A DNA stretch of 64,000 nucleotides from Pandoraea eparura. Its GTDB lineage: Bacteria; Pseudomonadota; Gammaproteobacteria; Burkholderiales; Burkholderiaceae. The notes below the pieces were generated by a model, which saw only the letters and a list, made by a program, of their open reading frames with translations, did not search any database and was not told where the DNA came from. The stretch lies in NCBI RefSeq assembly GCF_902459725.1, contig NZ_CABPSH010000003.1, positions 62,001-126,000 on the forward strand. The letters are read 5' to 3'. Positions within the stretch are counted from its first letter, which is position 1, and each line of letters begins with the position of its first letter. The position numbers and the translations under genes are program-made. Below, one piece after another: positions 9,801 to 15,787 of the stretch.

Positions 9801-10230
9801 AGCGCAGGGTGAGTCGCGCCAATACCTGTGCGCGCTCGGGCGGTATGTCCGCCAGCTTGACAATCTGGAAGTCACCCTCCCACCCGACGCCGGCAATACG
9901 CTTCGCCGTACCCACCGGCATGGCGAGCAGCGGTGTCAGAATCCGGTCGGTGAGCGATTGCGTGACACCGCCCGAGCGAACGTCGCTCGCCAGCGTGGCC
10001 TGCGCCATCGCATTGGCCTGCTCGTTGAAGATTTCAACGTCGCGAATTTCGTGGCCGACGGTCGCAAAGAACGCGGCCGTCTTCTGCCCCCCCTGCCAGA
10101 CCATGCCGAACAACGCATAGGAGACCGCCGCAGCCCAGACCGACAACCCGAAGAGCAGGGCCAGCAGGCCACCAATACGAAGCAGGCGGCCGGCAATCGC
10201 GATGTCACGCGTCATCGTTGCGTCGGGCAT
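6847..10230 (-). CDS. Hybrid sensor histidine kinase with REC and Hpt domains (RcsC/BvgS-like)
   Basis: Inner-membrane phosphorelay kinase, 1127 residues from ATG 10230 (GGGG upstream; a TTG at 10257 would add nine residues). Order: TM helix about 20-43, periplasmic sensor 44-343, TM helix 344-366, PAS-like 385-490, HisKA with phospho-His 520 in TVSHEMRTP, HATPase with NLVGNAIKFTEKG, DSGVGIA and GTGLGLAIS (630-735), an RcsC-ABL-like or degenerate receiver region (745-865), true receiver with Asp929 and Lys978, and Hpt with His1068 in AHRLRGG. One chain thus holds the RcsC and RcsD functions. The RcsB-like gene lies 29 bases upstream in the same operon and is its likely target. Confidence 0.9.
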   Translation of the reverse strand: MPDATMTRDIAIAGRLLRIGGLLALLFGLSVWAAAVSYALFGMVWQGGQKTAAFFATVGHEIRDVEIFNEQANAMAQATLASDVRSGGVTQSLTDRILTPLLAMPVGTAKRIAGVGWEGDFQIVKLADIPPERAQVLARLTLRLMILDANFWSALGGQDETFIISADGAFAARRTRVDLPSASATDLAHDTNAMLAEINKVERYTTRRPANNDGPFWTYPYNNSLTGLTAVSSFVPIRDLKGHLMVYVGTSMAPDLIVPPRLRTLEHTGEALQLVSADGFVVASAGAPLSSLGHLRTLATLPLFGDAQMVVRYDGERLVFERHLASSPWYVRYAVRPVDLLRQSATLLIGATLLLCLYAAALYAGMRYMRQRMIEPARRRTTALLERDAFTQTLIETAPVGMAIIDPFEPSVVMSNPAYAGTIDLLRQLGDGELTRMYRQLHSGVVARPARRLLSAVDDAGERHYAVSFVDTVFREQPVLIGTLSDVTEQRRFELEQRKARLAAESANRAKDVFLTTVSHEMRTPLYGTLASLELLSAQHLGNDHRYYVDVMESSTRNLLDLINDLLDYSRIQVGRFELNRRDGSLLKELEAIGLSFTGRARLQGLTLDWMIDPQLSRAVHTDALRLGQVVTNLVGNAIKFTEKGHVAFSAMATHVDSQGCDVAFTVSDSGVGIAAADLADLFRPFGKSTSEPGMQHGTGLGLAISHQFVGMLGGVLQVDSQEGEGTTMRFTLRLPWASDSEGVPVVGTGETFAYVSGLVRRHAYLDALIRRAGYTPVRYDDAVSWSSGNGRVQDAGLLMFADEWPVRGMAGAAVYLLRSSPVDRPTGSAPAWPRDISLFQQAELWDALDLASLPRLPGRGDLPGAAGQQTRVKPLAGWYVLVADDHPISGMLLSRQLEGLGAMVDCYHDPREALDAFDADSHMLVITDANMPHLSGHALATQIKARAPHVPVIVATADVTMRSDGEASSPYDAIVYKPVDARSLLRVIELVRKRYPSLCVDIAPLPASSEPIDSAPRPSSDTTSAKDWRAPLSDMLDTFVKIADQDIANCRAALADVSRDSLRHSAHRLRGGFMAFGLSSLASLAAQVEHLAPQASVGQMEAAFDVLDAAWNDWLRAQGHAIASDT

Positions 10231-10259
10231 GGACCCCAATGTCGTGTGTCGAGACAAAC

Positions 10260-10934
10260 TCAGACGGCGCTCGGCGTTTCGACTTCGCCGTCGCGCGAAA
10301 ACTGCACCGGGCTCGAGACGTGGAGCTTGAACAGCTCCATGTCGGTACGGCAGCCCAGCTTGCTCATCGCCATGCGCTTCTGGTTGTTGATGGTCTTGGC
10401 CGAACGCTTGAGGGCATCGGCGATCTGCGAGACGTTCAGGCCGTCCAGATACATGCGCAGGACTTCCATTTCCTTCGGCGAGAGCGGACGGCGCGCGGTC
10501 GGCTTGCGGCGCATCTGCTCCTCGAGAATCTGTTCGGCACGCCCGCCGCGATAGCTCATGCCGCGACGGCAGCGCTCCACGCAGACGGTGATTTCGCGCA
10601 GATCGTCGGACTTGGTCATCACGCCCAGCACCCCGCAGCTATCGAGCGCATGGATGATGGCCGGTTGTTCGATCGAAGTGAACACGATGATCTTGACGTC
10701 CGGATACTTGCGACGCACGCGGTTGATCATGACGAGACCGTCACCGAACGTACCGCCAGGCATACAGTAGTCGGTAATCAGCACGTCGACCGAATTCGTC
10801 TCCAGTGCCTTGAAGAGTTCCGTCGAGTTGGTCACGGGCGGCAGCACGTGAAAGCCCGGATCCGGGGACAGCATTTCACGCAGCGTCGAGGCGATGATCG
10901 GATGATCATCGGCGATCAGAATTTTTACCATCAT
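10260..10934 (-). CDS. RcsB/BvgA-like response regulator (LuxR-type HTH)
   Basis: 224 residues. The receiver domain (1-125) has acidic pocket Asp9-Asp10, phospho-acceptor Asp55 in TDYCMPGG, Thr86 and Lys108. The LuxR HTH (about 150-205) contains RPLSPKEMEVLRMYLDGL and KTINNQKRMAMSKLG. The PGG..GDGL stretch after the acceptor Asp and the NNQKRMAMSKLG recognition helix resemble E. coli RcsB (PGDKYGDGI, SSQKKSAMMKLG) more than NarL. It sits between a lipoprotein gene (70 bases upstream) and the hybrid kinase, and should receive phosphate from the kinase Hpt domain. The target genes are unknown. Confidence 0.92.
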   Translation of the reverse strand: MMVKILIADDHPIIASTLREMLSPDPGFHVLPPVTNSTELFKALETNSVDVLITDYCMPGGTFGDGLVMINRVRRKYPDVKIIVFTSIEQPAIIHALDSCGVLGVMTKSDDLREITVCVERCRRGMSYRGGRAEQILEEQMRRKPTARRPLSPKEMEVLRMYLDGLNVSQIADALKRSAKTINNQKRMAMSKLGCRTDMELFKLHVSSPVQFSRDGEVETPSAV

Positions 10935-11004
10935 TTTGCAGAATCCTATTAAATGAAGTCAGCCGTGGGCACGCGCGATCCTTCGCCGCATCTACGCGGT
11001 ATCG

Positions 11005-11490
11005 CTATCCGGCGACGCCCGCGCCCTCGACTGTCGTCCAGGCGGAGCACGTCTTGTAGCCCGCCAGGCGCGATGCGCCGGCGCCGATAACGGGTTTGAC
11101 ACAGTATCGAAGGCGCACGCCGCGCAAGCCGGCCGACGGCATCATCTCGCGCGCCCGAGCGACAACGCGAATGCGCGTCGGCCCTGACGCCGCTTCCCAT
11201 TGATGCACGCTCTGGGTCTCAGGCCAATCCGCCATCCATCGATACGTCCCGCTGACGACGTGGCCGACCTGCGGCGTGGCGCTCATCGCCACGGCGGCCG
11301 CCACCGGCCGCATTCGCGCTTCGCCCTCACGTGGCACCGCGACCCGTTGCCCCGTCGCCTCACTTTCGCGCACCTGCGCGGCACCCGACGCGCTCGCTGT
11401 CGATGCCTGGTATTCACTGCATCCTGCGAGCCACACCATCAAAAGCGCGCCGCTCAATCGTTTCAGGGTGGCGATGTTCAAGTGGCCCAT
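11005..11490 (-). CDS. Small lipoprotein ahead of the phosphorelay genes (possible RcsF-like input)
   Basis: 161 residues from ATG 11490. A signal peptide ends in the lipobox LAGC with Cys24 as lipidation site. The next 50 residues are low-complexity Ala/Ser/Pro-rich, then a small domain carries a Cys pair (Cys130 and Cys148) that could form a disulfide. I recognise no family. The build - lipidated Cys, flexible linker, small disulfide domain - recalls RcsF, the outer-membrane lipoprotein that activates the Rcs relay, but sequence similarity is not evident to me. Same strand and 70 bases from the RcsB-like gene. Longer starts (ATG 11556 or upstream) would bury the lipobox. Confidence 0.65.
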   Translation of the reverse strand: MGHLNIATLKRLSGALLMVWLAGCSEYQASTASASGAAQVRESEATGQRVAVPREGEARMRPVAAAVAMSATPQVGHVVSGTYRWMADWPETQSVHQWEAASGPTRIRVVARAREMMPSAGLRGVRLRYCVKPVIGAGASRLAGYKTCSAWTTVEGAGVAG

Positions 11491-11626
11491 GGCTTGCTTG
11501 GCACGCAAACAGCGGAACGAGGAGGACGCCGAAGCGTCGACATGTGTCGTGGTCATCGAGGCAAAGCCAATCGACTCGCTGCGTGACACGTCAACGTCAC
11601 GCGTTGTTTGGCGACCAGCAGAAATA

Positions 11627-11693
11627 TAGGATAAATCTACAAAATCCAACCATTTTGGCTCTGCTTATAGGAAATATCCTAATCCAAATTAGG
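11627..11693. promoter_or_regulatory. Cluster of RcsAB/BvgA-box-like dyads upstream of the phosphorelay operon
   Basis: TAGGAAATATCCTA (11668-11681) is close to the RcsAB box (TAAGAATATTCCTA type) and holds one exact BvgA-type heptad (TTTCCTA on the minus strand). It overlaps a perfect dyad CCTAAT-CCAA-ATTAGG (11678-11693). A third related element, TAGGATAAATCTA, is at 11627-11639. The region is AT-rich against a GC-rich background and lies 137-203 bases upstream of the lipoprotein start, fitting autoregulation of the lipoprotein-regulator-kinase operon. Confidence 0.55.
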
Positions 11694-11965
11694 TGGATGA
11701 CTGAATGCGGCGCACGCGGCTTACGCAGTATGCGGAGCATCGATGCGGATATGACTCGGATTACGTACCCTTCACGCGCGTGCCACGTTTGAATGGACAA
11801 CCCGGTGACGGAAAGATTCATTCGACGCGCCCCGGGCCTGTCAACCACAATGGGTACGCAACGTGGTACGAGGGCGCAAGTGACGTCGCCAGTCACTCAC
11901 AAGAGGTAGCGATTACGGAAATGTCGGTATGTGCGGCGTGAAGGCACGCACACGGTTGGCGCATG
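11694..11965. other. Intergenic stretch, no clear gene
   Basis: Lower in GC than its neighbours. Possible frames on both strands (for example 11597-11896 minus) lack domain features and ribosome sites. It separates the operon leader above from the converging end of the TauE gene; I see nothing else. Confidence 0.35.
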
Positions 11966-12805
11966 TCAGGCCCCGAAGGCCTTGGCGACCATGCCCAGCG
12001 CGACGACGGCCATCAGCGCCGAGAAGATTTGCTGCAACCGTGACGCGGCGATGTGCGGTGTAAGTCCGCGTCCGAGCAACATGCCGACGATGGCGCCCGC
12101 GACGAACATCCACCCTTGGGCGCCCGGATGCATGCCGTTCCACCACGCGTTGGCGACCGTACCGGCGGAGATCAGCGCGATCACGAAAAGCGACGTCGCC
12201 ACGACACCGTGCACCGTGATATCGGTGAAACGACGCAGCGCGGGGACGATCACGAAGCCGCCTCCCACCCCCAGCAGTCCCGACGCAAAGCCCGACACCG
12301 CGCCAATGGCGCCGAGCGTGCCCGCGACGCGCCGCGTCCAGTGCAACCGTCCCGTCGCCGGGTCCAGACGGCAGGGCGGTTGTGGCGCATCGCCCGTCAA
12401 GGCTGCGTTGCCGGTATCGACAGCACCACCGCGCGATGCGCGATACATGCGTGCAGCCACGACCATCATGGCAACGGCGAACAGTCCGACCAGCCAGCGT
12501 TCGGGCAGACGGTGCGCCATCCAGGTGCCGAGCGGCGCCACGGCAACCCCGATCCCGGCCATCAGCATTGCCGCACGGTAGCGCACAAGGCCCACGCGCA
12601 ATCCGTGCGCGCTCCCAACGGCAGCGCTCGCGCCAACGGCGAGCAAAGCCACCGGCCCCGCTTGCGGCACGCCCCATCCCAGCCCGAAAACCAGCGCGGG
12701 CACCGCAAAGATCCCCCCGCCCGCACCGGTCAAACCCAGCACGAGGCCGACCGCAGCCCCCAGCAAAGCAGCCATCGGCGAAACACTCGAGAGTTCTGGG
12801 CGCAT
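11966..12805 (-). CDS. TauE/SafE family permease (UPF0721)
   Basis: Inner-membrane protein of the sulfite/organosulfonate exporter family, 279 residues from ATG 12805; ATG 12775 (MAALLGAAVGL) and GTG 12847 are alternatives and none has a strong ribosome site. The paired repeats with GLTGAGGGIFAVPALV near the N-terminus and GLLGVGGGFVIVPAL in the second half are the family signature. About eight TM helices, with a hydrophilic loop in the middle. The substrate is not predictable. A strong -10 box and a palindrome lie just upstream, so it is probably tightly regulated on its own. Confidence 0.85.
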   Translation of the reverse strand: MRPELSSVSPMAALLGAAVGLVLGLTGAGGGIFAVPALVFGLGWGVPQAGPVALLAVGASAAVGSAHGLRVGLVRYRAAMLMAGIGVAVAPLGTWMAHRLPERWLVGLFAVAMMVVAARMYRASRGGAVDTGNAALTGDAPQPPCRLDPATGRLHWTRRVAGTLGAIGAVSGFASGLLGVGGGFVIVPALRRFTDITVHGVVATSLFVIALISAGTVANAWWNGMHPGAQGWMFVAGAIVGMLLGRGLTPHIAASRLQQIFSALMAVVALGMVAKAFGA

Positions 12806-12851
12806 GAGCGGAAATCCGGCAGAAAGTGACTTGGCGGGCCAAATCACTATT

Positions 12852-12879
12852 AGTCATATGCTTATGACTGTGGATTATA
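12852..12879 (-). promoter_or_regulatory. TauE promoter with overlapping palindromic operator
   Basis: On the minus strand a perfect TATAAT (12874-12879) precedes the palindrome AGTCATA-TGCT-TATGACT (12852-12869), which covers the expected transcription start. A dyad placed there normally binds a repressor. The matching -35 is weak (TTTTCG). Confidence 0.55.
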
Positions 12880-13066
12880 TAGATTCCGCAAACGCCCGAA
12901 AAGCCCCAGCCACCGGGGAACCCAGGGATCCAAGCACACGGAGAATATTGCGCAGTGCTGGCACCGAGCGCGCCAGTCTGGGTGTCTGCGTCGTCAGACA
13001 AGGTGGGCGACGCCGTTCGACGTCGCCACACCGTGCGCTGGCAAGCAGCCTGAAACGATGGGAAAG

Positions 13067-14405
13067 TTACTGACCTTGCGGCGGGGCATCGCGCTGGGCA
13101 ACCGCGCCATCCGTGGCGTCGAGTTCGGCAAGGATATCGCCGGTATGCGCCCCTGGCGCGGGTGGATCCTGGTGCGTCACCGGGCGCTGCCCATTGATCC
13201 GGACGGGCGCGACAATAGCGTGCGTCGTTTCGCCGTTGGGCAGCACCATCGGACGTACCCATCCCATACGCGCCACTTGCGGATCCGCCAGGACACGCGA
13301 ATAGGTGCTGATCGCCGTGCACGGCACGCCCACGGCCACCAGTCTGGCAAGCCAGACACCCCGATCCTCGAGCACGAAAACGGTTTCCAGCACTTCGCGC
13401 AGTGCGGCTTGATGACGCGCTCGCTCGCGCGCGTTAACGAAACGCGAGTCGTCGAGCAGATCGACGCGATGCATCAGCGCACAGATCGCCCGCCAATGCG
13501 CTTGCCCGTCGAGATCCATACCGAAATAGCCGTCTCTGGCCCGGAACGTCGGCCACGGCGCCGATGGCCCACCGAAGCGCGCCGCATCGCCGTCATGTTC
13601 GATGGGCTCGACATCCGCCAAGGGCGATAACTTGCCATGTGCCGAGGCTGTCGTTGGGCTGTCTCGATATCCTCCCGCCCCCGGCACAACGTCCGAGGGG
13701 ACGGCCGACACGCGACTCGTCATCACGGCAGACGGTGCGCCAGGCACCAGTCCGGCGCGCTGCGCGGCTTGCGCCCCCTCATCGCCGGCCCGCAGCGCAG
13801 CGATGGCCAGCGTCGCGCCCAGCATCGGCACGTCAATGTGAACACCCTGCCCTTGCTGTTTGGCGGCAACGAGCGCCGACGATACGGAGAACGCCGCATA
13901 AAGCCCGGCGGCCAGATCGGCCACGGGCAAGTCTTGTGGCGGCTCCAGCCCGCCTGGCGACGCGCCCAGCATGCCGCGCAACGCGTCAATCGCCGGCACG
14001 CCGGACTGCGGTGCCGCCCGCAGGCCATCCTGGCCGAATGCCGAAATCGACACATAGACCAGGTGAGGCTGTACGACCGACAACGCGTCGTAACCAAGCC
14101 CGGCGCGCGCGAGCGTGCCGGGTGGCAGACATTCTATGACGACGTCCGCCCCGCGCACCAGCGTATGGGCGAGATTACGGCCTTCCAGGGTGAGCAAGTC
14201 GAGCGCGACGGCGCGCTTGTTGCGCCGCAAGCCGACCTGTGCCGAGGCGCCAAGCGGGCGTCGGCTATCGTTGGCTACGTCGTCGACGGGATCGTCGACC
14301 AAAATGACATCTGCGCCCATGTCGGCCAGTAACAAGCCGCAATAGGCACCCGCCGCGCCACGACAGAACTCGATGACGCGGACCCCCGAGAGTGGTGCAT
14401 TCAAT
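13067..14405 (-). CDS. CaiB/BaiF family III CoA-transferase
   Basis: Cytoplasmic class III CoA-transferase, about 445 residues, transferring CoA between carboxylic acids; substrate unknown. Visible family features: LSGVRVIEFCRG at the N-terminus, LLADMGADVILVD, NKRAVALDL, and GVPAIDALRGMLG, where the Asp (about 140) is the likely catalytic residue. I favour a TTG start at 14405: AGGGG lies just upstream and MNAPLSGVRVIEF is the normal family N-terminus. An ATG at 14479 would add 25 basic residues and has no ribosome site. The central part (about 225-290) holds a long loop, which is unusual. Confidence 0.85.
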
Positions 14406-14617
14406 ATCTGACCCCTATTTGCCTGGCGTTTCTTGTAGTTCTCAACCCTTGGCAACCGTCTGATGCGGTGTTCACGCATTCTAGAGCAATTACTCGACCC
14501 GGGTCACGGCAGAAAAATGGGCGCGGACCCGGCCCGTTGCCATCGGGCAACAGCGCTGTACCAGAGGGGCATCACGACACGCGCCTGACATGACCACTGC
14601 GGTTCGCGATGTGAAAC

Positions 14618-14705
14618 GAGGTGCCGTGGAGGTGCCGTGGAGGTGCCGTGGAGGTGCCGTGGAGGTGCCGTGGAGGTGCCTTGGAGGTGCCTTGGAAGTG
14701 CCTTC
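14618..14705. repeat. 11-bp tandem repeat, 8 units
   Basis: Eight head-to-tail copies of GAGGTGCCGTG. The first five are identical, copies 6-7 read GAGGTGCCTTG and copy 8 is diverged (GAAGTGCCTTC). It lies between the end of corA and the start of the CoA-transferase, so it falls in the latter's leader or promoter region. An 11-bp period is not a multiple of three and is close to one helical turn. Confidence 0.9.
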
Positions 14706-14731
14706 TCATTGCCCGCGCACCACGCCTTTGC

Positions 14732-15709
14732 TCACAGCCAGCCCGCCTTGCGGAACTTGACGAACAGCAGCACATCGATGGTGATCATCACGGCGATGCA
14801 CAGGGGGTAGCCGTATTGGAACTTCAATTCGGGGATATCGGCGAAGTTCATGCCGTAGATCCCGGCAATCATCGTCGGCACGGCAAAGAGCGCTGCAAAT
14901 GAGCCCAGACGCTTGGTCGTCTCGTTCTCGGCGAGCGAGATCATGCCGAGATTGACGGACAGCGCGGTCGTGACCATTTCGCGCAGCAGATCGATGTTCT
15001 TCGTGATGCGCTGCAGATGGTCGAAGACGTCGCGGAAATACTCCTGCATGCCGCCACAGAGCTTGGGCGCCATCGCCCCGAACAGCTTGCTCACGGCCTC
15101 CATCAGCGGCACACAGGCATGTTGCAGTGTGATAAGCCGGCGCTTGAGCTGATACAGGTCTTCAATAATGGCGCGTCCCTTGGCGGGCGCATTCGGCGTG
15201 AAGATCTGCTCCTCGATCGCTTCGAGCTGCGCCTCGAGATCGTTGAGTACGGGGAAGTAGCTGTCGACGATGGCGTCCATGAGCGCGTAGAGCACAAAGA
15301 TCGAGCCCTGACGCAACAGATTTGGCTCCTTCTCCGCGCGAGCGCGCACGGCACCGAGCCCCTGCGTGGCGTTCGAGCGCACCGAAAGCACGTAGTTGTG
15401 CCCGGCGAAGATCGCCACTTCGCCAATCGAATAATCGTCGTCGGCGTCTTTGTTCAGCACGTGGAGCACTGCGAACAAGGAGTCGCCGTACTGCTCGATC
15501 TTCGGACGCTGGTGACCGTGCTGCGCATCTTCGACGGCGAGGTCGTGCAAGCCGAATTCGTGCTGCATATGCGCCAGCTCGCCGGGACCGGGATCCTTGA
15601 GCGCCACCCAGACGAAGCAACCCGTTCGCTCGAGGTAGTCCGAGATCTCATCGGGATGCAGATCGGCAATCTTGCGGCCATCCTCGTAGGCCACGCAATT
15701 CACTAGCAT
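14732..15709 (-). CDS. corA: CorA family magnesium/cobalt transporter
   Basis: Pentameric Mg2+/Co2+ channel of the inner membrane, 325 residues. A large cytoplasmic N-terminal domain is followed by two C-terminal helices; the first ends in the diagnostic GMN motif (GIYGMNF), and the loop has FQYGYPL before helix two. The basic tail KFRKAGWL is typical. ATG 15709 has AGGAAGACGA upstream. A C-rich tract (15732-15744) lies between it and the next gene. Confidence 0.95.
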   Translation of the reverse strand: MLVNCVAYEDGRKIADLHPDEISDYLERTGCFVWVALKDPGPGELAHMQHEFGLHDLAVEDAQHGHQRPKIEQYGDSLFAVLHVLNKDADDDYSIGEVAIFAGHNYVLSVRSNATQGLGAVRARAEKEPNLLRQGSIFVLYALMDAIVDSYFPVLNDLEAQLEAIEEQIFTPNAPAKGRAIIEDLYQLKRRLITLQHACVPLMEAVSKLFGAMAPKLCGGMQEYFRDVFDHLQRITKNIDLLREMVTTALSVNLGMISLAENETTKRLGSFAALFAVPTMIAGIYGMNFADIPELKFQYGYPLCIAVMITIDVLLFVKFRKAGWL

Positions 15710-15787
15710 TCGTCTTCCTGGTCAAGGCGACCCCCCTCCCCCCCCCGGCGCGAGACTCGGACACCACGAGCGGGCCGACCTCGACCG

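Noticed and set aside
11913-13322. 469-codon minus frame across TauE
   Set aside because: Gly/Arg/Cys-rich shadow of TauE in another frame, with no domain.
14618-14705. Repeat array as a CRISPR
   Set aside because: Units of 11 bp are contiguous, with no unique spacers and no cas genes.
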